Below, piece after piece: positions 1 to 10,544 of a stretch of DNA of 64,000 nucleotides. The stretch lies in assembly GCF_025766255.1 (NCBI RefSeq), contig NW_026516671.1, forward strand, positions 186,001 to 250,000, given 5' to 3'. Positions within the stretch are counted from its first letter, which is position 1. The number at the start of each line of letters is the position of its first letter. The position numbers and the translations under genes were made by a program. Below the pieces are notes generated by a model. That model worked only from the letters and a program-made list of their open reading frames with translations. It was not told the origin of the DNA and ran no database searches. Source of the stretch: Zychaea mexicana (lineage: Eukaryota > Mucoromycota > Mucoromycetes > Mucorales > Lichtheimiaceae).

Positions 1-365
1 TTCTCTTTCTCTCAATTCCCAAATCCCCCTTTTCTCCACTCTGCATGAATTGTGATAAACTCTCCTTCTTCTGTTTATCACAAACGACTATTGCACTTGG
101 AATAACAGTTGAGCATTCTCTCATTGAAGCCCTCAAACTGTCAAGGAAACAAAAAACGAGTGGGAATTTATAAGGAAAGGAGCACTGATCGCGGCAGAAA
201 GAGAAGAAAAATGGGAAGAAGAGAAACCTGGAAGGCAATGATAAACGCAGAAAGAGGGAGAGAGAAGCAAAGGGAAAAGAGAGAAAGAGAAATCAAGCAC
301 GCCCCCGCCCCTCCATGATCCATTTGCGCCCAAGATTCAAGAATTATGAAAGAACGTATACGTAC

Positions 366-506
366 CAAAATGGTTTTGCCTTTGTATTCTAACAAGATTG
401 ACGATCGGCCGACTTCATTACCAGCTCCAAGCGGTGTGAGCTTTAAAAGATCGTTCTCATCGACGATCGGAACTTCGTATTCTGCTTTGCGTTTCGAATG
501 TGCCAT
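366..506 (-). CDS. YSH1: CPSF73/Ysh1 endonuclease, first exon only
   Basis: First exon (47 codons, phase 0) of the metallo-beta-lactamase endonuclease that cleaves pre-mRNA at the poly(A) site within the cleavage and polyadenylation factor. ATG at 506-504; the exon ends at a GTACGT donor at 365-360. What is seen: the segment LTPLGAGNEVGRSSILLEYK, which matches the start of the beta-lactamase fold in CPSF3/Ysh1. The related Integrator subunit INTS11 has a similar start, but the NEVGRS and LEYKG wording fits CPSF3 better. The catalytic HxHxDH motif lies in later exons off the left edge. No convincing second exon is visible in 1-365, so the first intron is long, at least 365 nt and pyrimidine-rich on the coding strand. 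Confidence 0.8.
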
Positions 507-1535
507 TTATTTTTAAAAAAAAAAAGTTGGAAGAAGAAAAAGGCTGGATTTATCCGCCAGCTTTAACCGCAGTGCACCTTTTGATTTTTGGACTGCTACT
601 TATCCAATAGCAGCAGCTCCACTTGTATTTAAATTAGTTTCTTCAAATAGCGTCAGAGTACGACAATCTATCCTGTCACTTCCACACCTTAAGAAGTGAA
701 TAACAGCTTATTTTTCCTACTCCACTCAAGTTTTCTGATAATGCGAGTGCGATTGTTATTCGCTGTCCTGATACAAAATCAATATGAAGTTTCTCAGTAT
801 CCGAAAGTCAAACATGCATGACCGCTGGATAGCATCTTGGGTGTGATCTCCTCTACACCATGCACAGCCACTTCCACCACTACCATCATTTTCAGCATCA
901 TCAAGGCTCTCAAGGGCAGAGTTTATAATGTCCAAGAGGTATTGTAAAGCAACTTATGTTTCATGACAAGCAATATTTGCAAAACAAGGAATGGATAGCG
1001 CCTATCAATGGATGGACCTGGAAAATAGCAAGCTTATTGAATTGAATCTGCTGTTCTTGTTACATCACATTGTGCAGTGGTCAACCTTTTTCGTAGCGTC
1101 ACAATTGTACTATAGATGTACTTTCTTATATTATATGTATATATGGTTTAAAAGATTTACTATTACACAATTAAACTTTCGCACGTCTTCGCTGCAAGCT
1201 GATATCTTTTGTATGCTTGTCAAATATGAGTTTATATTATAACGTAGAAACTCTGCAAGGATTATAGGATCTGGATGAGCGTAAACATGTGCCACTACTT
1301 TTAAACTTTCACAATGCCGCATCCGCTGACTACAGCTGACGTTTGCTGAAATATGCATATACCTGCTAATAACTTGGTTATACCATAGGTAGCCTGCTTG
1401 TCATACCACGTACAACTTTAGTGGGATGTATATTGGCACTCCCAACGATAGTGAATTCATATATTGTTTGTATATAAACAATGATCAACACTAAGTTTCA
1501 GTGTTGGCTTGTATATTGTCCCTTAGTAGCATCAA
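507..1535. other. intergenic, no gene seen
   Basis: AT-rich sequence upstream of the CPSF73 gene. Short open frames here have no recognisable motif and no splice-consistent extension. The first 150 bases beyond 506 probably hold the CPSF73 promoter and 5' leader. Confidence 0.5.
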
Positions 1536-2429
1536 ATGTTGTTTTTACACTCGCATGAGATAAATCGTTGTACGCTTGTTGAAATCATGACAAGCCCCTT
1601 GTCTCTTCTTCTTTCTTTCGCCTGCTGCTTCCCACACCTGCCCTCTTTACACATACAACGTGCAATGAACAACGTCTCACCACACGAGCCAACGGCATCT
1701 TCAAGCTCTCGCGACGTTTCGTATATCAATTTTGGTGCTCCTGTTGATCTAACACGCGGTTTTCCTGGGTATAAAAACAACTGCCTCCTCTTTACTTTTA
1801 AGGACCCTGGAACAAACCTATGGAAGGTGCCCGTGGCATGCTGCAATCCAGTTTTTGTCATAGTCGCGTTGAACAAGATCTTAGCTTTCTGATATTTGGC
1901 GCTTCCAACGGCGAAAAATATACCCTGGGTGCCACTTCCAACATTGAAGGATATATCCTGGATGCCATGCGTGTCAAAAATTAAGCAACTCTTATTAGCC
2001 GATCAGACGCACCGCTTATTTTGAAGCACATTGAGAACATCAGTTCGAAAAAAAAAAAAAAGTTAGCATTGGGCATTCTACCAGGGCGATTTGGGAAAGT
2101 ATCTCTCCTGTTGCATGCCTAAGGGTAGTAACCGCTTGTGCGCGTCGATATCAGTTGAGGTGCAATCTGCAATTCCTACCCCACCGATTTACAAGGTGTG
2201 TACGGTCAAAGACTTGCCTTTGGAATATCCTGAAGACATCGATGCAGTCTGGACTTTCTATTCTTGGAGCAACAATGGACAACCCACGGTTTTGGTGAAG
2301 AATCGGGAGGCAACAGACATATTTGGAGAACGAGACCTTGCACTACATACATTGCACTACTGTAAAGCACCGGAGCCTCATGTTTTTCAAGAGTTTAAAA
2401 CTTGCAAACCCTGGTTTGCGATAATATAG
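1536..2429 (+). pseudogene. broken copy of the RRM-like/zinc-knuckle gene family
   Basis: Relic of the same family as the gene at 21047-21820 on the opposite strand. Three blocks align in order but in different frames. About 1717-1810 encodes INFGAPVDLTRGFPGYKNN, compared with LEFGGPVDLIRCSPSYKYG in the other copy. The next block, around 1820-1870, reads EGARGML in a shifted frame, compared with ENARDML. About 2155-2230 encodes PPIYKVCTVKDLPLEYP, compared with LPFYKVCTVRGLPLGAP. Frame breaks lie near 1815 and between 1980 and 2090, where an A13-14 run occurs. The C-terminal zinc-knuckle segment is not recognisable. It is a dead or dying paralogue. The intact copy is discussed at its own entry. 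Confidence 0.7.
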
Positions 2430-3475
2430 AAGCCAACGCACCTCAATAATCAGTTTTCTATTACTCACGTTCTTCATGTAATGAACTTATCGGTTTAATC
2501 CTAAAGTGTGTATTACATAGTGAGTAATTGCACCATCAATGAGGAAGAGCTGGGAATGTTGCGTCATCACACAATGTCAAGAGCGAAGGACGAGATGAGC
2601 GGTCAAAGGACGCACTATTAAGCTTAGAAAGTCCCGTCAGCCACTTCAGCCAGCGAACACGTGCTCAGCATAGCAGCTTTGGAAAGAGACTCCCGAAGGG
2701 GCAGTCTTTTCCAGAATTTTTTATCATTTTCTTAATTATACAGTAAATAATTCAATTGGATTGGTTCAACCAATTGAAGGGTCAAAAAATTTGTGATAAC
2801 CTCCTTAGTGTTCCGCAGCCACGGAAATCTTTAGTAAAAGGCGAAAGATTTATCCGATCTGATTACAGAACAGAGGCATGAGATGAAGTGAAAGGGCCTT
2901 GGGGACAGCCGTCTTTTATACCTTTTTTTGCGGCAAGTCCTGAGACTGCTGATTTGGTTTTCATTATCCGATTGTGACTTTTTTGTGGTCGGACTCCGCT
3001 CGATGTTCCATTCGTTTCTTTTTCTATCCTCGAGGAAAAAGACGCAATCGCGGTTCAATCCCGGTTTTTGAGTTGATATCCATTTATGGACTTATTGGGT
3101 GCTGCATAGCACAAATAGCGCAGCGTCGTTTGATCATGCAGATATATATTTTCCACAAGTGCTGGAGTTGCTTTCCTATTTAGCTCAACTGAATGACCAA
3201 AGTTGATCTCGACTTTTTAATTGAGTATTGCGAAGGATGTCTATAAAAAAGAAATACTAGGCCTAAGTATTCTCCAGTCCCGCGGGAGAGGTTGTGTTTC
3301 AAGAATGGCGTAAAGGGAAAGATACCTATTTATAAAGAAAGTAGAGTGAAGGGTTTCATATCGGAAGGAAGACAAGGTGGATCTTGTTGGATGGAATATC
3401 CCATGTAAAATAACATTCGATTCTTTTTTATCTTCTTCGTCCTACTACTGCTATTGCCACTGCACTCTTTACCGC
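2430..3475. other. intergenic, upstream of the 802-aa repeat protein
   Basis: No gene seen. It contains a perfect 7-bp inverted repeat with a 1-base centre at 2760-2774 (ATTGGTTcAACCAAT), extended by a looser CAATTGG/CCAATTG pair at 2753-2776. This could be a binding site or chance. The last 150 bases probably hold the promoter and 5' leader of the downstream gene. Confidence 0.4.
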
Positions 3476-5948
3476 ATGTCCATACCGGTCCAAGCAGCAA
3501 CATCCATGTTTGCACCACAACCCGTCCGTGCCAACAACAAACCTCCTTTTCTAGAATATCAAAAACGCGGTCGACGTTCGAGCTCTTTAGACAAAAACGC
3601 ATATTTTGAATTCTTCAAACGCAACAATACGCCCAATGTCATTAGCGACTTTTTATTAGGCTGGTCCTCTGCTGCATCCGTACCACATGAAGAAGACGAA
3701 AATAACGTAAACTGGGATAACGATAATGATCAAAATGATCAAAATAGAGATAACGACGACAACAGCGAAGGATATCAGGACGAACAAGAACCAAGTCCAA
3801 GCGTGCTTGATCGGCCAGCACATCCGTTACCACCTGATGCAACACCACAAAAAGAGCAACAGCAGCAGCAGATTGAAAAACGACGACGATCGTCTGGATC
3901 AACCATGGATGAAGCGCAAGACCAGGCCATGCGACAATTACGGCGGCAAAGAGGCGACAGCGTTCAGATCGGTATCCATATCAACGATCTCCTAGACAAT
4001 GACGACGTCAAGCAGGCCGTCAATGCATTGCAAGAGGCGGTTCAAGCTATGAACATGACGGATTTGGAATCGGGTCACGACAATAACCAAGTGGTGCATA
4101 CATACTCAACCATGCTGCAGACATTGTGTGAACAAAACATGGCGCGCGTCATCAATCAAATCTCGGGTGTGGACTTGAAAACAAATCCGGATATGATCTA
4201 TGGATGTATCATGTGGCGAATGTTTACCAAAGTCATCGAGGCTGGATATACACTGCAGGTATTACACGCAACACTGCTAGGTCTAAAAAAGATCTAAATG
4301 AAACTGATATATGGAACATTAGTACGACGCATACATGGCCGTTACCCAGTTCTTGATGGATAATAACCAGAACGTGTTGGCATTACAAGCGCTGTATTCC
4401 ATGCCGCGAGGATTATGGGATATTCAAGCGTACAAACTGGCCATATCGCTCCATCTTATCCAAAAGCCACAACAAGTCCAACAGGCTGAATGGCTTTTAT
4501 CTGAGTTCGGCAAACCTTATCTCCAAGTAGCCAATCCACTCGCACCGACGCTCCTGCCGCCGCTGAAGATTGAGACGCCTCTGATGAAAGATGTGACCGA
4601 ACAAGACCGATACAAGCTGTGGATGTTTTACCAGTCAGCGCTGAGCGGGACCGAATGGGCTAAAGAAAAAGAAACGTATGAAGAGCAGCGCCGCAATAGC
4701 AACAGCAAGATGCGTAACATAAACAGCAGTCTGTGGAAAGACTGGGCATTGCGACGGATGAGCATCGAGACGGAAGAAGAGCGGATCAGACACAATAAGA
4801 TTGACAATGACAATGCCATGATATACACTGCCTCGTCGCAAAAGCAGTTTGAATACGGATGGGGGATATACGTGCGCATGGGCGAGACAGTCGACGAATT
4901 CACGCCTCGAGTTGTTATGCATTTATGCTGGCGCGCCTTTAGTGACACGCCCCTGATGAGTCACGTGTCGCTGCGGAGCCAGTGGGAGAGCCGTGCGTGG
5001 GAGGTGTATGCCAGGTTCATGTGTTCCGAACACTTGCATCCGGATCAGCCAGAGACGCCCGGGTTTCTATGCGATCTGATCCTGATTACTGCGTTCTCGC
5101 CGCAAAAGGAGAGGTATACCAAGACGCAGAGCGTCTATCAGCTCCTGCGCCGCCTAGAGCTCGACGCATTGTTACGTCAAGATCAAGTGCTTACGCCTGT
5201 CCTCTGTGTCCTGCTCATTGAATGTCAAGGCGCGCCCGCCAGTATCATGGACATGTGCCACAAGGCGTTTGAGATCTGGCAGGTCAAGACTAGACTGGAT
5301 GCGCGCTATAGATTTCTTGAAAAGCAACAACAACAACAACATCAACATCGGCACCAGCCGATAGTTTTATATTCCTTGTATTGGGCATTATTGATACTGT
5401 GCATCAAATCCGGGTCAGTGTCGGACTTTGTTCAAGTTCTCCAGAGTCTGCTACTAAACTCAGGCGTGGGGTTGCCGACGTCGCTGGTGATGACCATTCA
5501 GACTTTCCACGACCGGTATCTTTGCAAGGAAGGCGAGCAAAAGTGCTATTTCCACGAGTACTTGCTTCGCACGGTCCAATACGTGGACAAGCAACAGCAC
5601 GGAGTGGAGGATGTCTACGACAACAACGACAAGAGCGAGGAAAAGCAACGAGAACTGCCTCACGAAGAAGAAATGAACGCGTTCGGTTTTGTTCGGGAAG
5701 CGGGGAAACCTTGGGAGTCGGTGCAACCACGGCGGAAATCGGTTGTGGCTGAACCTATCGCCTACGTCGATCATGCGCTCCATCAAAGATCGAACATCCA
5801 CGAGACGCTGGCTGCCTATGTTGCCATGGCTGCCTCGATAGGCGCTGCCAAGGACGAGTACCTGCCCATGCAGCCGATCTACTCGAATGGAACCAAGGCA
5901 AAGAGTCTTATTAGACACTGCTTTGAAGTGGGGAGTAAGAAAAAGTAG
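3476..5948 (+). CDS. 802-aa helical-repeat (PPR/TPR-like) protein, unknown function
   Basis: Two exons, 3476-4258 and 4323-5948, joined in phase across a 64-nt intron (CAG|GTATTA ... TTAG|TAC). The ATG at 3476 is the first in the frame; upstream in-frame sequence lacks ATG. Residues 1-60 are basic and Ser-rich, about 75-165 are acidic, Asn/Asp/Gln-rich and probably disordered, and from about 200 onward the sequence is almost all amphipathic helix. The block around the splice (DMIYGCIMWRMFTKVIEAGY, then AYMAVTQFLMDNNQNVLALQ) has the helix-turn-helix rhythm of PPR/TPR-like repeats. No catalytic motif is seen. A Gln/His run sits near residue 600. PPR proteins often act in organelle RNA processing, but no clear mitochondrial presequence is present, so location and role are open. 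Confidence 0.75.
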
Positions 5949-6385
5949 CACATGTTAGGGAACAGTGAAATAAAAGAAAAAAACCTTGCATGACGAAAAA
6001 TGAAACAATGGAGCACCAATTGTTTAGTGCGAAAGGGCAATCTTCAAGTACGACACGTGACGACTCACACATCGCGCAACAACAGCCTTGCCTGCTGTGG
6101 GCGCGTGCCCTTTTTTTTTATGGGTTCGCTTAGCATCCTTTTGCCTTTTTCTTGTTCGCGAAACCACACACACACCCTCTCTCTTTTTCCCTTCTTCTTC
6201 TTTTTCCCCTTCACACAGCACACGCACACAGAACTTGGGAGCGTCAAACTAATAGCAGTTGTTATTATATACCCCCTTCCCTTCTTCTTCTCCTTCTTTT
6301 ACTGATACTCGTTTTAAACAGACTCCCCCTTCTCTTGTATATACTTACATACACAAGAATACAAATATATTTGTACATAACCAAT
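5949..6385 (+). promoter_or_regulatory. promoter and CT-rich 5' leader of the PPZ phosphatase
   Basis: Between two same-strand genes. From about 6110 the plus strand is strongly pyrimidine-rich (CTCTCTCTTTTTCCC type tracts), common in fungal core promoters and leaders. No defined TATA element could be assigned with confidence. Confidence 0.4.
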
Positions 6386-8359
6386 ATGGGAAACACACCG
6401 TCAAAGAAACGAAAAGAACGTCCAAGCATAATCCGTGCAGACGTACCTGACAATGAATATTCGAATTCAACCGCGGCTTCCATTTCATCCATTCTCGTCA
6501 ACAGTTCATTACAAAAGCAACTACAGCAACAAGTAGCAGCAGCACAGCAACATCAGCAACAACAACAACCCGCTCAGAACACATTCCAACAACAAGAACA
6601 ACAACAATACCCAAATAGTTTACCGGCAAGTGCTCAGCAGCAACAACACCATGACTACAGCACAACCAAAGAACAACAGCAGCAGCAGCAACAACACCAA
6701 GCAGCAAATGAACAGTCCGTGTCTTCAACACAAGACTTGAATCAGCTCACGTTTACGTCACAGAACCAACTCACTGCCACGTCGATTCGATCGATTGGAC
6801 GGAATCTCGATATTGACGAATGCATTTCACGACTGTTGGCTATTGGTGGCACGAGCAAAGTCTCCAAGCTACCGTTTAAAAATTCGGAAATTATCGCTAT
6901 ATGTCGAGCCGCGCAAGAAGTTTTCATGAGTCAACCGGTATGTATAGTAGAAAAGGACATTAGTAGTGGTGGTGGTAGTAGTAAGAGAGAGACAGAGAGG
7001 GATTGAGACACAACAAGGACTCCGTAAACGTATCAGGAAAGTGGAGAAGGAATAACGTATGAACGATTACCTATCTATCTGTGTTAATAGACTTTGATTG
7101 AGCTCAATCCTCCCGTCAAAATCTTGGGTGACGTGCACGGTCAATATCATGATCTAATCCGATTGTTCAATATGGTATGTGGAATGATTTCTCATGTATG
7201 TGTGTGTGTGTGTAGGTGTATGCGTGATAAGTTAGCGAGATACGGCCATAGAGTAGTGTTTAATCTTTTTCTTCCATTTTGAACTGATCTTTTATTTATT
7301 TGTGAAAACAATCCGTTCTAGGGCGGCTTTCCCCCTGAGTCCAACTATTTATTTTTAGGAGACTATGTGGATCGCGGCAAGCAGAGTCTTGAAACGATCC
7401 TCTTGTTATTTTGTTACAAGATCAAGTTTCCCGAGAACTTTTTCTTGTTGCGAGGCAACCATGAGTGCGCTAACGTAACCAGAGGTATTATTGTCGTTGC
7501 TATAGATGACACGCTGGTGTTACTGTTTTCTTTATATTTTTTTGCTAAGCCAAGTTGATCTCGATACTATAAACTCCTGTAGTGTATGGGTTTTATGACG
7601 AATGTAAACGCCGAACAAACGTCAAAATCTGGAAAACATTTGTGGATGTATTCAACGCATTACCGATTGCTGCCCTTGTGGCAGGCAAGATCTTTTGTGT
7701 TCACGGCGGCCTTAGCCCATCGATGCAATCACTGGACGATGTACGCAACATTGCACGGCCGACAGACGTACCGGAATATGGCCTATTAAACGTAAGTGGA
7801 CATTGATTCCTTTCGTTGATATAATGCTTCTTTCTGCTATAAGTGGTATAAGCGAGGCTAATAACCGTTACAAATCGTCCACTTTGACCTGCACTCGACT
7901 GAATAAACATTGCCAATCACTCCATTGTCTTTTTGTTAATAGGATTTGCTGTGGTCCGATCCGGCGGAGCAAGTTGATGAGTGGGAGGACAATGAACGAG
8001 GCGTTTCATACTGCTTTGGCAAACGTGTGGTGAATGATTTTCTAGCAAGGCACGATTTGGATCTGGTGTGTCGGGCACACATGGTGGTGGAGGATGGTTA
8101 CGAGTTTTTCAACGACCGTACACTGGTCACGGTGTTTTCTGCACCCAACTATTGTGGCGAGTTTGACAATTTTGGTGCGATCATGAGCATCAATGAAGAC
8201 TTGTTGTGCAGCTTTGAGCTGCTGACACCGACAGAACATCCACCGCCGAGAGTGTCGGCTGCAGCAAACAAGAAGAATGCGGCAACGGGAAAACGACCGC
8301 CGAGTCCGCCCATGATGGATCAGCAGTTACCGGCACCTCAAGAGCAGAGCGTAGCTTAG
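6386..8359 (+). CDS. PPZ1: PPZ-type serine/threonine protein phosphatase
   Basis: Five exons: 6386-6937, 7091-7174, 7322-7484, 7583-7791, 7943-8359 (474 aa, phases consistent). Ppz phosphatases dephosphorylate regulators of K+/Na+ homeostasis, cell-wall integrity and CoA metabolism, and are inhibited by Hal3-type proteins. The N-terminus [10 protein letters not shown] fits N-myristoylation at Gly2, as in yeast Ppz1. Residues about 45-125 are a Gln-rich disordered linker. The catalytic domain (about 140-440) shows all PPP signatures: GDVHGQY, GDYVDRG, RGNHE, the late catalytic His in [12 protein letters not shown], and SAPNYCGEF. The [13 protein letters not shown] and NERGVS blocks are PPZ-like. 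The tail after 440 is Pro/Ala/Lys-rich. PP1 is the nearest alternative, but PP1 lacks this long myristoylatable extension. Confidence 0.93.
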
Positions 8360-9120
8360 CACTGCTATCTCTCTTTCCCTCCGCTTTCTCACTAACACAC
8401 GCTACTACCTCTCCTTTTGAACTTTGTTCTCTCTCTCCGTTCATCCATCGATTCTTCTATATTGCTTTTCCTTAATTCATTTTTGGCCTGTCATCTCTTT
8501 CGCGTAGATGTGTCCGTTCTTTTCTGTGTAGCTTCATCTCTGCTGTAGTAGTTTGTTTTCATATATATATTTCTTTCTCTCTATATATATAGCATTCCTT
8601 CTATCTTTAATGGGGTATACCTTTTGTCAAAGAATGAAATGTTTGTTCTGCTGTGCAATTTGTAGAAAGGAATGTGCTACTGTGCGCGTACGCACTATGT
8701 AACTTGCCGTATTATTTTGTCAAGAAAGTGGACAACACAATTTTAGCATAAATCAGTAGCATGTATCTAGAGTCAATGTTGGAGTGTATAGCATATAACA
8801 TATCATACCCGCAAGCTTTTTCTTTATTGTGTTGGAGCTATCGCGTATACAAGTTCAAGTATCAGAAAAGTGGATTGAAGTCATCAATGCTCCTCCTTTG
8901 ATTGCTCTTCTACTGACTATTGCTTCTTTATTAGCCGCAGGTTTTTCTGGTCGTCTGTAGTAACCTTTTTTTCACGTTTGTCTCCTTGGAGTTTTATTCT
9001 CTAACTGCCCGTCGTCATTGTCGCCTTCTTCCTTGCGCTTACTGTTGCGCACGCGTCGATGAAAGGCCGCATGCAGGGGTCGTCTTGAACCCAAGGAGCA
9101 GTTAAATTTCAACTTTTACG
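8360..9120. other. 3' flank of PPZ gene, intergenic
   Basis: CT-rich 3' untranslated-like sequence, then AT microsatellite-like tracts (about 8562-8592). No gene seen. On the minus strand at about 9090-8975 there is a basic open stretch (RPLHAAFHRRVRNSKRKEEG), not connectable with confidence to the GATA-like fragment just upstream of it. Confidence 0.4.
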
Positions 9121-9124
9121 ATAT

Positions 9125-9352
9125 TCAGGCCTTGGAGCAGTAACTGCGTCTATAAACCATGCTACCACATCGGCCACACAATGTAGTAGGTCCTTTAAAA
9201 AAGCCAGTTGATGCTGATCTCCTATTGTTGCTCCTTTCATATGCAGATTCTGTTCCTCGATGGCGCCTGGGGTTTCTTATCGCTGTTCCCGATTCGGATA
9301 AAAAATAAGAATTACAAGATCGTTTTACTTTGAAAAAAATAATATATAACAC
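9125..9352 (-). pseudogene. possible GATA-type zinc-finger fragment
   Basis: The minus-strand frame contains GFFKGPTTLCGRCGSMVYRR, which resembles the second half of a fungal GATA finger (xGPxTLCxxCGxxYRR). The first CxxC pair expected about 17 residues earlier is missing, and the frame stops soon after. A ttttttaaag sequence directly before GPTTLC could be a splice acceptor, so this might be an internal exon, but no partner exon could be found. It may be a relic or chance. Confidence 0.25.
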
Positions 9353-9530
9353 ACTTCTTTAATACGTCCTTGCATCAGCTTTCGACACATCACTGAATAG
9401 TAATATATTATTCTAGCACCGCTCCTCTGAAATATGTCGTCAATGCACACTAACTTCCTATAGTGGTCCCACTTCGTTGTAATCTACTTAATGCCGTTTT
9501 ACGTGGTGTGATACTATTGCGTCGTCAACG

Positions 9531-9760
9531 ATGTTCGAAGGGACAGCGCTTGAGCCTCGTGGGGACTGGAGTGGATATGTAATGAGGGAGGCACAAGAGC
9601 AACAAATAACTATCCAAACAATCCTGAATAAGATTGATGTGAGTAAACGAGGATAGCGTACGGTAGCGGCGGATACTGAGATGATTGTAATAAGGACAAA
9701 AAGAATAGAGAGACTGATACTTTTACAAAATATAAATCAAAACTGCACAACGAGAAATGA
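9531..9760 (+). CDS. candidate small two-exon gene, about 57 aa
   Basis: The ATG at 9531 opens 36 codons (including REAQEQQITIQTILNKID) ending exactly at a GAT|GTGAGT donor (9638). A possible second exon, 9695-9760, continues in phase as DKKNRETDTFTKYKSK and ends in TGA. The acceptor (GTAATAAG) is weak and no family is recognised. The stretch has coding-like composition in otherwise AT-rich DNA. It could be a small real gene, one exon of a longer gene, or a remnant. Confidence 0.28.
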
Positions 9761-10544
9761 GTGCAAAAATGAAAGACGAGAATAGCCCATGATTCCTCTC
9801 AAGAATAATGAATACAAAGAGCCCCTATCGAAGTAAGCGATAGTTAGTTACATAGGAAAGAGAAGCATTTCAATTCATACATTGGATGGGTTTGACTTTA
9901 TATACGGGCTCCAATGTACACGCTAGGTTGCACATCACCCTATACTACAACAATACACGCTGTTGCCAGGCATTTCAAGATGTTCTCCCTGTACTATGCT
10001 TTCATAACAGTACACACTTGAAGAGCATGCAATCTGATCTGTGTTTATCATACCCGGTTATCTACCTCTGATACACTCACAACATGCTATGCAAGTACGT
10101 CTACTAATCGAATCATTGACAACTCGAAAGATTGTGGGCGTCTCCGAATCTTGAAAATTCTAAGCCAGATCGTCTATCGTGCATTTTATCACTGCTCTTC
10201 GTACCTGGGACCCGAGCAAAGATTGAACAATTGATTGGAAACCGTTGACTATACATTATACAACAGATATTTTGTGGTAGTACGGTTTATATTTTTAAAA
10301 CAATACAAACTGGTTATATATCTAGTTCCTCATTAAAGGATGTTGTATACATCCATATAATATATGCATTGTTGCCAAAGAAAGAAAAAAGGGCGGTTAC
10401 TTTTATATATGAATATCTATATGACATTAGACACCAAAATTGTAATGTTGCGCGAAGGAAGAGAGAGAAAGAAAGAGCGGTGTGGTGTGGAGAGGTTTAA
10501 TGGTAAGTGGCAGTCTAGTATATGTGTAGAGTCGTAAATTATTT
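9761..10544. other. intergenic between converging units
   Basis: AT-rich, no gene seen. It contains the 3' flank of the CLIP-170 gene at its right end. Confidence 0.45.

Noticed and set aside
1..108. Second exon of CPSF73 within the left edge.
   Set aside because: The expected MLDCG-type segment with a suitable acceptor is not present; candidate joins hit stops.
3020..3070. GCGGTTCAATCCCGG at about 3048-3062 resembles a tRNA T-arm/B-box.
   Set aside because: No matching A-box, acceptor stem or anticodon arm at the right spacing upstream, so no tRNA can be folded.
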